A stretch of 64,000 bases of DNA from Talpa occidentalis (lineage: Eukaryota > Chordata > Mammalia > Eulipotyphla > Talpidae), in the NCBI RefSeq assembly GCF_014898055.3, contig NW_023601433.1:20449641-20513640 (forward strand), read 5' to 3'. The notes under the pieces are model-generated. The model worked only from the letters and a program-made list of their open reading frames with translations, was not told the origin of the DNA and did not search any database. Positions 52,723 to 64,000 of the stretch are shown piece after piece. Position numbers and translations under genes: made by a program. Position 1 is the stretch's first letter; the number at the start of each line of letters is the position of its first letter.

Positions 52723-53369
52723 AAGCATATGAAATCAGCCTTATGAAAGACTCAGCATTAAGACACCATTTTGTTCTGTAACTGTGTAGAACCCATAAAT
52801 CATCCACTAAAACAGAAAAGTTAAACTTACCACTGCTGCATTTGATTGTCGTTGTCCCTATATATTTGAGTCATGCTCTGCCTATGCTCTGGGCTGGACC
52901 TACTTTGAGTGTACTCATATTTCTATCACTCTGAGGTCTGGGGTGGACATATAACAGGTTGGGTTATATGGAAGGCCCAGGATCTGGTCTGGATTTATGA
53001 GCAATGGTGTCTCATTTTCTATCTTCTAAAACAAATACTTCTGTAATCTAACATACTGGCTTCATTTTCAAGCTACATCACTTTATTTTCCTCAAAAGAC
53101 AGCCATACATTAAACCTAAACCCCATGGCTTTGGAGTCAACTATGAAAGCTTTCTCCACAGCCATACATTTCTTTGATGTTTAGGTTAAAGAACACAAAT
53201 TCACTGAATAATTGTATTCAACACAGTTCATTTCTCTTCCTAAAGTGTTAAGTGTCCTTTCTTTTTGAATACTGACCCCATCTTCAACAACTTCATTAGA
53301 TTCTCCTTTGGTCTTCATATATATTCATATATTCCAGACTATAAGAAAGACCATTACAGCCCCTGGTTC
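52723..53369. other. No gene or classifiable element seen
   Basis: AT-rich unique-looking sequence; only short chance frames. Confidence 0.5.
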
Positions 53370-53383
53370 AGACACCAACTTTT

Positions 53384-53644
53384 TTTTTTTAAAGATTTAT
53401 TTATGCATACAAGAACTGGGGTACAGGCCAGAGGTGCAGAGGGGCAAGAGGATTCACCAGAGACAGAGTGAAGAGCAGAACAGGAGGAATGACTGAAATA
53501 CACTGCTGAGGGGAGCAGCAGGTGAGTCAGGAGAGGTCTGCTGCGTCATGTGAGTTGTTCCCTCTCTGCGGATTAACTCATGCTGCAGTGGCTGCTGACA
53601 GCTTCATAGTTGCATCTTAACCCCTTGCACCACCAGGGAGGCCC
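53384..53644 (-). mobile_element. tRNA-derived SINE
   Basis: Minus-strand member of the family, from a T run and AAAGATTTATTTATGCATAC to CACCACCAGGGAGGCCC. Target duplication CAGACACCAACTTTT is at 53370 and 53645. Confidence 0.9.
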
Positions 53645-53900
53645 CAGACACCAACTTTTAAACCTATGTGCTCAGGGTTATCTTTAAGAAGTTGTTTTAT
53701 CTTGTTTACTGCTGAAGATAGCAGGGTGAGGGTAGTCCAGGTGGGCAATACCTTCTTGCTCACCACCCTGACAGTGACCTGGAAGAGTGAGGCAGACATC
53801 CTTGTGGTCCCAGAGCCAGGCGCTCAGCTCAGACTGTATCTCCCCCACCCCACCCCCACCCACTTTAGCCTCTATGGACATGTGGGTCTCAATGCCTACC

Positions 53901-54163
53901 TTTTTTTTTTTTTTAAGATTTATTTATGTATGCGTACAAGAACTGGGGTACAGACCAGAGGTACAGGGGTGAGAGGATTCACTAGAGAGAGTGGGGAGCA
54001 GAACAGGCAAATCTACTGAAATGCAATGCTGAGGGGAGCAGCGGGCAAGACAGGAGAGGCATGTGGGCAGCTCCCTGGCCCCGCTGAGGATCAAATTCAC
54101 ACTGCAGAGGCTGCTGATAGCTTCCCTGTGCTACGCTTAACCCCTTGTGCCACCAGGGGGCCC
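53901..54163 (-). mobile_element. tRNA-derived SINE
   Basis: Minus-strand member beginning with a 14-base T run and ending GTGCCACCAGGGGGCCC. Target duplication not clear. Confidence 0.85.
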
Positions 54164-54343
54164 AAAATCCAGGTCTTAAAGAAGGTAAAGTACTGCTCCC
54201 TCAAATGGCTTCCAAGAAGCAAGAAGTAATGCCAGTTGCAATGAACGCTATGAATAATTGTGATTTGCAAGGAGTTGCAAACTTTTCCTTTACTCAAGTG
54301 TTCTATGCGGTTTTGCTTCCACCTTTAAGAAAAGACCCTTTTT

Positions 54344-55255
54344 TTTTTTTTTAAATAGAGGCATGTTTTACTTATTTATTTATTTGTTTGTTTGTTTTTG
54401 TTTATACATGCGCTGGGTACAGTCAGAAGCACGGGAGGGTGAGAGAATTCTCTAAAACCAGAGCCAGAGCGGGAAGCAGAGCAGGCAGAAGTGTAACAGG
54501 GTGGTCTCCAGGAAAGGGGGAGGTTCCCTGCCCCACCCAAGGAAGGGTGGAGCTGAGCAGGAAGAGGAGAAGCTGCGGAAGAAGAGACTGAGGAAGGAAG
54601 GAAGCAAGATGGAGCCAGGAGACCTGGAGGAGGCGCATGGAGCCTAGAGACATGTGAAGAAACTGCGCTTGTCTTTTGGTCATGGACTGGGTGACACAGA
54701 TGTGGGTGAGACCCGTGGGGAGGTGACAATGGCAGCTTTTATCTGGATGTTGATTTTGCTCTTTTCCTTCCGGGCTTGTCCGGTTGTTTGTGACCCTTTT
54801 CTGTGGGTCCCCACTGGAAGATGTTTTAGACTTGTGCCAGGCTTTGGGGCCTTGCTCTGGGCCGACCCCATATGGATGGAGTTTTACCCACGAGGGGACG
54901 GGTAACTTTGGGTGCTTCATTTAGAAACTAGACTCTTTGCCTTACCTGTATTGTTTCCTAGTTTTATTAAAGTTCCTTCCCATTAAAGTCTCATGTGTTT
55001 TGTGTTGATGCGGCGGATGGCAGAACCCATTTAGAATAGGCAGGTTTGCGGGGCTTGGGCTGCCCCTCTCCCTGTCCTATAACAGAAGGACCGAAGTACA
55101 CTGCTGAGGGGAGCAGCGGGCGGCAGGAGAGGGCTGCGCGCCATGTGGGACCCTCCTCTGGTGGCCAGGGAGCAACCAGGGATTGAACCGGCGCTGCAAA
55201 GGCCGCAGGCAGCTTCACAAGTCAGCGCTCAACCGCTGCGCCACCGGGGAGGCCC
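54344..55255 (-). mobile_element. tRNA-derived SINE split by an LTR insertion
   Basis: SINE pieces lie at 54344-54491 and 55085-55255. The outer target duplication AAGAAAAGACCCTTTTT is at 54327-54343 and 55256-55272. The central 54492-55084 is a solo LTR. The order of events is therefore SINE first, LTR second. Confidence 0.9.
54492..55084 (+). mobile_element. Solo LTR, family X, copy 2 (593 bp), inside a SINE
   Basis: TGTAACAGGGTGGTC...CCTATAACA, with perfect 4-bp target duplication GAAG at 54488-54491 and 55085-55088. The known SINE sequence on both sides fixes the LTR ends exactly, which calibrates the other two copies. Confidence 0.85.
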
Positions 55256-55470
55256 AAGAAAAGACCCTTTTTACCACTCTCCAACTTTTAAAGATGGCTT
55301 CCAATTCCACAAATACAAGCATCTAAATTACCTATAGGATAATTATCAGACAAATATGGTAGAAATTTGCATTATTATCAATATCATCATTCTTAGCATT
55401 TTTATAAAGCCATTTTATTCTGAAATTTGAGCTATTATTACTAATGAACATTAAAAAATATTTTAAGTGG

Positions 55471-56262
55471 GGTTCCACGGCGGGCTCCGAGCGGCCCCTG
55501 CCTGGATGGCAGCAGTAGTTCTAGGGGGAGACACCATGGGCCCTGAGCGTATCTTCCCCAATCGCACTGAGGAACTAGGGCCGCAGCAATGCCCTACAGA
55601 AGGCACTGGGGATTGGAGCAGTGAGGAGCCTGAAGAAGAGCAGGAGAAAAATGGGGCAGGCCCAGCTGGCTACTCCTACCAGCCCTTGAACCAAGATCCT
55701 GAACAAGAAGAGGTGGAGCTGGCACCAGTGGGGGATGGAGAAGATGTAGTTGCTGATAATCCAGGATAGGATCCAGGCTCTGGGGCTTCATTTGCCAGAC
55801 CCACTATTAAAGAATGAGGATGAAGACGAAGAGGGAGCTACAGCATTCAGCAACCACAGCTCTATTCCCATGGACCCAGAACATGTAGAGCTGGTGAAGA
55901 GGACGATGGATGGAGTAAGCCTGCCTGCGCCAGGGGTGCCTACCTGGGCTCGGGAGATATCAGATGCCCAGTGGGAAGATGTGGTGCAGAATGCCCTCCA
56001 AGCCTGGCAGGCAACCCCTGCCTGGAAGTGACCACTCTGAGAGCTGCCTTATCTCCCTGCATTCCAGGCCGGAACCAGCACAGGACTGAACACACCCCCG
56101 GTTGTCATATGTATCTCCATCCTCCCATCTCCCTTTCCACATCAAGGCAAATCAGACTTCTTCTAAGAGACCCACTTTATTCATTTCTGTACATATGGGG
56201 ACATTGGCCCAAGCCCAACCCACCGTAGCATGTATCACTCTGTGGAGAATAAAGCACCCTAT
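55471..56262 (+). pseudogene. MEA1: MEA1 processed pseudogene
   Basis: Intronless copy of the male-enhanced antigen 1 mRNA. The MEA1-like frame starts at the ATG at 55506 ([17 protein letters not shown]) and is open to 55769. It then continues after a frameshift near 55752 in the frame ending at 56031 ([14 protein letters not shown]). The match is to the conserved MEA1 C-terminal region, with [18 protein letters not shown] 3' UTR with AATAAA at 56248-56253 follows, then a short CA/A tail. Flanking direct repeats around ATTTTAAGTGGG (about 55453-55471 and 56281-56297) show LINE-mediated retroposition. One frameshift and few other disruptions suggest a moderate age. It is not expected to make MEA1 protein; expression is unknown. 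Confidence 0.9.
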
Positions 56263-56280
56263 GTACACACACACACACAC
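56263..56280 (+). repeat. (CA)n at the tail of the MEA1 retrocopy
   Basis: About nine CA units directly followed by an A run, probably derived from the retrocopy poly(A) end. Confidence 0.9.
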
Positions 56281-56338
56281 AAAAAATTTTAAGTGGGCCA
56301 AAGTTCTGATTTTCTGATTTTAGGTATAGGGTCTTTTT

Positions 56339-56612
56339 TTAAAAGATTTATTTATTTATGCATACAAGAACTGGGGTACAGGCCAGAGGTGCGGGGGGTG
56401 AGAAGATTCACCAGAGACAGAGTGGGGAACAGAGAAGGTGGGTTGACTGAAGTACATTGCTGAGGGGAGCAGCGGGTGAGGCAGAGAAGGTCTGCTGTAC
56501 CAGGTGGGTCAGCTCCCTGGCTGGGATTCTAACTCATGCTGCAGTTGCTGAGGATAGCTTCATAGTGCTGTATCTTAACCTCTTGCGCCACCAGGGAGCA
56601 CCCCCTCCCCAT
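56339..56612 (-). mobile_element. tRNA-derived SINE
   Basis: Minus-strand member from AAAGATTTATTTATTTATGC to GCGCCACCAGGGAG. Imperfect target duplication TATAKGGTCTTTTT is at about 56325 and about 56613. Confidence 0.88.
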
Positions 56613-56625
56613 ATATGGTCTTTTT

Positions 56626-57697
56626 AGGTGTGATATCTAATTACCAAGGGGAACCCAAATCTAAAAACTGTGATAAATCAAGTAGACTAGTCTATGAAAC
56701 ATGTAATGGCTCATTTGTGTTCCTCTCATTATGTCTACCTTCATCTGTTGTGTTAGTGATGTCAACAGCTCAAAGGTCATAAACTTATTATGTGATTTCA
56801 ACCTTCTGACTATATTCAAAGTTTAACAAAGATTTATGTAGCACCTACTACATAGTAGCACCACAGAAGAGACCAAATATGAGGAAGAAAACTTGCCAAA
56901 AGACTAGATCTTAATTATTTGTACCACAGAGAAAAGAAATAAGAATGTGAAGAGGAATTAAGACTACAATGGCAATCATATTGCAATATATAAATGTATG
57001 CAATGAACATTGTATATTTCAGACTTACACAATGCTATTTACATAATATCAATAAAAAAGAAAGTGATCGATTTGTTCATAAGATAGAGCAAGAACTGGG
57101 ACCTAAAGAATCAAAGAATCTACTCAAATAATCTACTCAATCCAATGAGTGGAAAAAGAGAATAGATAGCTTTTAGGATTTTGGAATCAAAGAGCTTACA
57201 TAAACAGATAACCCTAGGATGAAAAAGAATATGAAAGAAGATAAGACAATGAATTCTGAGTCTAATCTTTCAAAAAGAGCAGTTCGTGGAGAGCCTATTG
57301 TGTAACTAGTGGGGAAACAAAAGAAGGGATGAAAGTTGAGAAGGGAAAGCCTGTAGACCCAGAGTCCCTGCCTCCCTGTAAATCTGACTATCAATGCCCA
57401 GTTAGATATCAGCAGGGGAAATGCTGTCTTCTTGGGTTCTCGTTTTGTATTCCCCCCTCCCCACCCCACCTTCCTTTTTCAACCTAACCTAATGTAATAG
57501 GTATCCAGTTTAAGAGACAAGTAGATTGACATTCATGGTTAATTTATAGATTCATACCCACCAATATGTGACTTTTTCACACAGCTTATATACTATTTTT
57601 TTTCATTGTAAACAGTATGAATTTAATCTTTACCTTTTTTCAAAGGTAGTTTTGTTTTTTAGTTTAGTTTCATTTTTTTGCAAAAAGTGTTATAGTA
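56626..57697. other. No gene or classifiable element seen
   Basis: AT-rich sequence without convincing coding frames or recognised repeats. Confidence 0.5.
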
Positions 57698-57701
57698 CTA
57701 T

Positions 57702-58162
57702 TGTGGAACCAAGCTTAGCCGAGGTTTCGCCATTTTGTATATCCTCCACCTTGCTATGTTAGTCCTTGTCCAGCCGCATTCCGGAGATAGTTTCAGCAGT
57801 CACAACCCTCACTCCACTTGGTGACGAAAAAGCAGACCACCCCAGCCACCAATGAGGGCAGTCCTATCCATAAATGGGACAGCATCTCTAACCGTCCAAT
57901 CAGTTTGAAACTAACTGCGCGCGCCAAAATGCCTTTGTAGTAGCCATGAGTAATTGCCAGCTTCTTGCAAAGTTTGCGCCACTCGCGACCCTATAAGATA
58001 CCCCTGCTTCCTCTGTTCGGGGCTCTCGACCTCTGCCATTGCATCGGTGCGTGTCGAGGGCCCGCTCTCAAGCCCGTAATAAACTCCCTTTTGCATTTGC
58101 ATCAGCTGTCTTTGGATTCTTGGAGGCTATGCTCGCCGAGTCTGCTGATCTTGGGCACAACA
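57702..58162 (+). mobile_element. Class I (gammaretrovirus-like) solo LTR, 461 bp
   Basis: TGTGGAACC...CACAACA with perfect 4-bp target duplication CTAT at 57698-57701 and 58163-58166. A TATAA box lies near 57992, and AATAAA is at 58078-58083 followed by a GCATCAG...TTTGGATTCTTGG U5-type stretch. Layout and 4-bp duplication are typical of class I LTRs. Promoter and polyadenylation elements look intact. Confidence 0.85.
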
Positions 58163-58166
58163 CTAT

Positions 58167-59039
58167 CATCCTGGGGATTTTGCTAGGGGAAGAGAATTCT
58201 GAAGGATTGCAAAGTCAATCATGTTTTCAGTAAGCTCAAATACCAAAGAACCTAGGGGAAAGACTTGGAAAAAATGAGTTATAAATTATACTTGGGCATA
58301 GGATATGAATGATGACTGGTGAGACAAATATCTCATTCCAAAGTGCCCAATGGTACAGAGCATTTGCTAAGCAATTTACCAAGAGAACATAGGTGGCTTC
58401 TTGGGCTTTTTGTTTGTAAATAGTATATTAAAGTTCTCTTTGAACAGTTGAAACAGGGCAAAACCAAAGAATACCAAGGGACCCCAAACTATTAAGGAAA
58501 AAAGACCCATTTTACTGGTTTTAAGGGTCCAGCCATCTCTACACAAATGAAGAAGACTCTTAGTGTGCTCAAAGATCTTTGGTTGGCTTGAAGTTCTGAG
58601 GACATGGAGAGAGAAGAAGGGATTTCAAATAATAAACTCCCAATGAACTCTGAAAATCACCTGTCTTCTCACGGGCAAATGCCCAGCCAATTAGGCTAGG
58701 CACAGATAGGGGTGCCTGAGGCCTAAAAGTTTTCCAGGAGCCCAAGGCACCTGCTGGTGCTACAAAAAAAGGGGTTATATGGGTTTCAGAGAGCTGGGAC
58801 AGAAGAGACCCAAAATTCAAAATGTACAATATGATCCAACATATAATGGATGCCATCATACTGCCTACCTGCCATAGTGCTAAAGTCTCAGGAGCAACCT
58901 TTCCATATGTCTGTGCTGCCTCCTGTTCCACCCCAAAATATATCAACTTTGCTTCTTCCGCCTTCCCAGCTCCTTTCCCATTCAGAAATCTCGTTCATGG
59001 AATGCTGAGAGTTGTAATCCAAGGAAGGTAAGATGCTGG
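58167..59039. other. No gene recognised
   Basis: A 125-codon minus-strand frame at 58569-58946 has a hydrophobic stretch (ASIICWIILYILNF) but no recognised family and no coding context. It is left uncalled. Confidence 0.4.
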
Positions 59040-59668
59040 TGCAACAGGGTGGTCCCCAGGAAAGGGGGAGGTTCCCTGCCCCACCCAAGGGAGGGTGGAG
59101 CTGAGCAGGAAGAGGAGAAGCTGCAGAAGAGACTGAGGAAGGGAGCAGGATGGAGCCAGGAGACCTGGAGGAGGCTCATGGAGCCTAGAGACACGTAAAG
59201 AAACTGCGCTTGTCTTTTGGTCGTGGACTGGGTGACACAGATGTGGGTGAGACCTGTGGGGAGGTGACCATGGCAGCTTTTATCTTGATGTTGATTTTGC
59301 TCTTTTCCTTCCGGGCTTGTCCGGTTGTTTGTGACCCTTTTCTGTGGGTCCCCACTGGAAGATGCTTTAGACTTGTGGCAGGCCTTGGGGCCTTGCTCTG
59401 GGCCAATCCCATTTGGATGGACTTTTACCCACAAGGGAATGGGTAACTTTGGGTGCTTGATTTAGAAACTAGATTCTTTGCCTTACCTGTATTGTTTCCT
59501 AGTTTTATTAAAGTTCCTTTTCATTAAAGTCTGTGACACTTTCTGAGTAATACTGTTATAGGACAGGGAGAGGGGCAGCCCAAAACCCCGCAAACCTGCC
59601 TATTCTAAATGGGTTCTGCCATCCGCCGCATCAACACAAAACATAGGAGACTTTAATGGGAAGGAACT
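59040..59668 (+). mobile_element. LTR family X, copy 3, with inverted 3' end
   Basis: The LTR body is in sense orientation from TGCAACAGGGTGG (59040) to about 59531. It is followed by 59532-59668 in antisense, which matches 51705-51841 of copy 1 at nearly every base, including 22 bp of copy 1's flanking DNA. The inverted part lies between complementary AGTTCCTTYYCATTAAAGTC words. Confidence 0.75.
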
Positions 59669-61678
59669 GAATATTATTCTCCACTGTAACCTCCTGATCC
59701 TTGATTGGTGCTATTCTACTTTTATCTACAGAGAAAGAATAAGAAGATAAAACAGGACCTCAATATCTTGTTGCCCTTTTTGTGGCTCATTACTGAAGGT
59801 CAGTTATAAAAAACTGTTTTGAATTTTGCCTAATCAGGTCTTAAAACTGCAGCATGGAAATTTATAATCATAACTGACCTTTATCTACCTTCTAACGATG
59901 AAATTATTTTCTCCAATATAAGAGAATGAATGAATTGGGGCTTTTGGTAAGAGTGCTCTATAATTGCAAAGTATAAGAATCGCCATACAGTTTGTCCTCA
60001 GATGGTCAGTTAAGAGAAATTATGGCATCCTTGGAATTATTCTCAAATTTGGTCTGCAGTCCCTACTAAGAATCTGATCCCCTCTCTGACCAGTTAAAAT
60101 CACAGTGACAAGTAACTTAAGGATGTGCCCATGTCCTCCTAGACTTCTCATTTGCTTCAGAAGGAGGCACACATCACTGTGTTCTGAATACTGACCCCCT
60201 AGGCCTAACTTTCCCATCTGCCTGGCCTTGGGGCTCTTTGTGTGCTCCCTAATTTGGGACTTACCTCCTATGAATCTCTTAGCCTCGGGCAACAGCATGC
60301 TCTTTAACACTTACTCTTCCTTCATAGATCTCTGCCTTCTATCCAGTTATTGATTCTGATATTTGGGCTCCTAGACCGGGCCAATCCTTGCAATCTGGGG
60401 ATAGAGATGTTCTCACAACAAAATGGTCAAGACCAGAGTTCGTAATTAGTGAAGTCAGACAACCCAAGGTCATATAAATATCCAAATTAAGGGGAAGGGT
60501 GGACATATAACTTGCTGAATGACCTTGTATGTCGTATATTATACATATGAGGTTCATATAGCTGTTAGCTTCAGAACACTAATAAGAGACATACTTTTCA
60601 ACCCTAGGTCACAGAACACTGCACACAGCCCTTAGAGCACACCCTGGATATGCAGTCACAGAAAAATATGTGCAGTCACAGACCTGCGGCTGGGTCAGCT
60701 GTGTTGCTCATGTCCAGAGGACAGCTAGGTGGGTCTATTTAAAACCTGAGCATTAAGAGGCTGCAAGAGGTGTGTAAATTCTAGGGAGTTATCATTTACA
60801 AACCCAAAAGCATAGTGTATAAAATTACTTCCATCCCATGGACAAATTTATTCTAAATGCTCAAATATGTTAGGATATTTAAAATAACAAAAATGGTTTG
60901 GAAGAATCAAAGACTACTATGGAACTCCAGAAGGAGTGGTGAATAGGGAATTAGAAGGCTTGGTTGTAGAACTCGCTCAGGCACTGATCTGCTAAATTCT
61001 CAATTGCTTTGCCTGGAAGTAGGTGGGAAGATAATTCTATATATCACATTAATAGCCCTTCTAGCCCTGAATGAGTCTTTGACTTAGAGATAAAATCACA
61101 AAGTTAGAAAGGATCTTAGAAGTTAACTTAATTCAGTCACTAACCCCTCAGGGACTTGGAGGACAACCTCTTCCAGGCCAGCCCACCCCTTTTCCAAAGA
61201 GCTTTTATTAGGAGAAAGGAATCCTTTTTCTTTCTCTATATTTTCTACCAAGGCAAGAGTACCTTCTTTCTTCTATTCGGAGCACCCTACTTCTATTAAT
61301 ACAGCTTGCGTATGATTTAGCATTTGAAGAGATGTCACAGCACCTCATTTAATTACATTGATCTTATACTCTTTTTCACATGTGTGGACATTAAGCAACA
61401 CCTCTTATATTCTCTGTTGTTTAGTTGGATTTTTTATTCAAACTACAGAACCTTAAACTTCACCTCTGTTGAATTTTATTGTTAGTATTAAAGGAGCCTA
61501 TCAGAAAAGTCCATGGCAAAAAGAGATCAGTAATGGATTTTCAAGGAAAAGGAAATAAGAAATAAACCAGAGAAACAAAAAAGTTAACTAGGAAGCCTAG
61601 TTGAGGGTCTTTTACACTAAGAGAGGAGAGCAAAACTTGCATTTACTTTGCTTCTTTTTAAACCCCAATAAATCAACA
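59669..61678. other. No gene or classifiable element seen
   Basis: Two kilobases of AT-rich sequence with short chance frames only. A stretch near 61075-61150 (AAAGTTAGAAAGGATCTTAG) looks like an old interspersed repeat but was not assigned. Confidence 0.5.
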
Positions 61679-61693
61679 TGACAGAATTTTTTT

Positions 61694-62368
61694 ATTTTTT
61701 TTCATAAATTATTTTATTTTATATAATTCTTACATCATTTTTTCATTTCTGCATAATGTATGCATTTTCATTGTGGTTATATTCCCCTTACAATTCCCAC
61801 CCTCTTTTTCTGACCCTAATCCCTCTTCTCCTCCCTCCCACCCCCACTGTAGTGTGTCTCTCTAGTCTATAGTTGCTTGTTGATTTTGATTTTTACTTTG
61901 TTGCAATTAGTCTTTTTCCTGGTCTCTTATTTAGGTTTTCTAAATTCGTGCTATGAGTGAGACCATCTGGTATTTTTCTTTTTCTTTCTGGTTTATTTCG
62001 CTGAGCATGATCCCTTCCAGCGCCATCCATGTTGCTGCAAACTGCATGAGTTTATCTTTTTTGATTGCTAAGTAATATTCCATTGTATATATGTACCACA
62101 TCTTCTTGATCCAGTCATCTATTTTTGGGCATTTGGATTGTTTCCATAGCTTAGCTATTGTAAATAGTACTGCTATAAACATAGGGGTGCAGGTCCCCTT
62201 TTGAATTGTTTCTGTGTCCTTTGGGTAAATACATAGGAGTGGAGTTGCTGGATCATATGGAAGCTCTATCTGTAGTAGGTTAAGAAATCTCCACACAACT
62301 TTCCATAGTGGTTGGACCATATTGCAATCGCACCAGAAGTGCAGGAGAGTTCCTTTTTCTCCACATCC
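61694..62368 (-). mobile_element. 5'-truncated LINE-1, 3' end of ORF2 and 3' UTR
   Basis: The minus-strand frame 62374-61940 encodes a recognisable L1 ORF2 C-terminus ([33 protein letters not shown]). This is followed by a short 3' UTR and a T-rich left end equal to the poly(A) tail. A possible target duplication TGACARAATTTTTTT lies at 61679 and 62369. ORF2 reverse transcriptase and endonuclease are absent, so the copy is dead. It is the least diverged LINE-1 in the window. Confidence 0.85.
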
Positions 62369-62383
62369 TGACAAAATTTTTTT

Positions 62384-64000
62384 TTAACCTAAAGAGTATG
62401 GAAAGGTGGTAACAGCAATAAAATTTCAGAAACTGCAAAGTTGATAGACAAATGGTAACTAAGCACATCTGAGAAAACTGGTTAGCAGTGAGGAAGTCAA
62501 GAAACAACTCAATGTGTACCCCTAAAGTCCTAAAAGAACCAGGAATTTATGGCTTAATTAATTAATTACTAGAAGTGAAGGGGAAGGCTAAAAACAGAAT
62601 GACTGGATGAGGTTGTTTAAAGAAAACTCCTAAAGCATTCCCATCCTATTAGTAAGAGGCGTATTATCTGGAAAATAAGACACTGTTTAGGGTTGCCATA
62701 TTGTTTTCAGGGGATTATAGGGAAAATTTTCAGCTCAGTCTTGTTCTAATAGACAAAATATTAGACTTTTTCTGTACAGAATCAGCCTAGCCCAAGAGGA
62801 ATGACCTAAGAATTCAAATTCTAAGTGTTCCTCAATGTCAAGCCTTGGCAGATCAACATACCATAAAGCCCACAAACAAGGCATTCCCACACATTCAGAG
62901 CTTCCAAATAACCTACAAGGGAGATGCAAAGCATCCTTCTTATACATCAGTAGACTTTCAAGGCTCATCAAGCATGTAAGGAAAATTTCCAGCATGAAAA
63001 ACAGATCACAATGAACAAACAGAAAAAAAAATATCAACTTGAAGGAAACAAACTCTAGAGCAGACAGGCCATTGCAAAACTATAATAACTTTGGAAGGAT
63101 ATGATATTTTCATGAAATAAGACTACTTGGAGACCACTGGGAGAAATTAAAATCTCAGTAAGATCTTTGGAAGAAAGAGTTGAAGAAATTTGCCCAAAAG
63201 CAAAGAAAAATTACAAGTAGAAAACAACAGAAACTCAACAGCTAGGACCAAGTTCAGCCAAAATATCCAAACCTCAAGAGACTCTAATTCCAAGGGCATC
63301 TGGGGGAATTCTTGATCATGATAAGGGAATATGAAATAGTTCCTAAAAAGAAAGAAAAAATAAAAGAAAAAAACAATAGCCAGTGGGGAAACAAAACAAT
63401 TCAGGTAACTACATAAGTTTAAAACCAATCTTCCATTGGCCTGTAGCACCACAGTTCTTAGCTTACCCAAAATGAGGAGGACATGCTCCCAAGGGTTCCT
63501 TGAAGAGTTCATTCTTGTACAATAATTAGGTTTTTTGTTCATTTGAGTGTCATTTAGAACCTGCCATATTCAAAAAAAAAGAAAAAATTTCCCCCAAAAA
63601 AACATTATAATATGTTCAGAAAGAAACTGAACAGTTTGTATGTATGGTTTTCTTTACTTCCCATAAAAAAAGAGACTTCTACTGACTGGAGAAAAACAGG
63701 GCCTGAGTAGGAAAAGAGTACAATATCCTGATATGTTAAAATAACATTAAGAAATTTTTGGTGTCAAAAGAATGATATCCGAAGTATATATTTTGAGGCC
63801 ATCCTTTTTCAGAGGAAAGAATACTATGCATATGTAAATGCTTAGAGAAAGTTAGATTATTTTTTTAAGCTACATAGATGAAGCTGGTATTGTGTGATGC
63901 ACTGATGTGTCAGCTCTATGACAAGAACCACTTATTGCAAGAGTTTAAAATATAGTCAAAAAGTAACCTACCGACAGTGAATGCCTGACCAGCAATCACT
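62384..64000. other. No gene or classifiable element seen
   Basis: AT-rich sequence with A-rich patches near 63335-63375 and 63570-63602. No convincing coding frame. Confidence 0.5.

Noticed and set aside
58569..58946. A 125-codon minus-strand frame with a hydrophobic helix
   Set aside because: No recognised family, no promoter or splice context and no conservation evidence; possible by chance or from an unrecognised retrocopy.

Overview
The window is nuclear DNA of a placental mammal. The signs are LINE-1 fragments, several copies of one tRNA-derived SINE with target-site duplications, class I solo LTRs with 4-bp target duplications, an intronless MEA1 retropseudogene and a class II (betaretrovirus-like, HERV-K/MMTV-type) endogenous retrovirus. 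The species cannot be fixed from sequence alone. No intact host protein-coding gene was recognised.

Positions 1-44551 hold one composite locus present three times, in forward, reverse, forward order, on three contigs separated by runs of exactly 100 N. The composite is a ~9.2 kb provirus (5' LTR, Lys-type primer site, gag, pro with dUTPase, pol, env, polypurine tract, 3' LTR) followed by a GC-rich tandem array with a ~467 bp monomer. Contig A (1-12805) carries the 3' half of the provirus and ~18 monomers. Contig B (12906-28236) carries a complete provirus on the minus strand with ~11 monomers after it and ~2 before it. Contig C (28337-44551) carries a complete plus-strand provirus with ~2.4 monomers before it and ~12.6 after it. 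Monomer order is the same in all three, so they are copies of one larger unit: either a real segmental duplication or uncollapsed assembly duplicates.

The provirus is dead. Gag, pol and env share frame breaks in every copy, protease lacks its catalytic motif, and the env cleavage site is absent. It is also a mosaic: the 5' and 3' LTRs have unrelated U3 sequence, and the TM ectodomain of env is present twice as two diverged units 361 bp apart. Almost every array monomer carries a CTCF-like motif, so the array resembles a small DXZ4-like CTCF macrosatellite.

Positions 44652-64000 are ordinary AT-rich intergenic DNA with nested mobile elements: a sense LINE-1 between two halves of an antisense LINE-1, a solo LTR inside that LINE-1, a solo LTR inside a SINE, three copies of one class I LTR family (one with an inverted 3' end), another class I solo LTR, the MEA1 retropseudogene and a 5'-truncated LINE-1.
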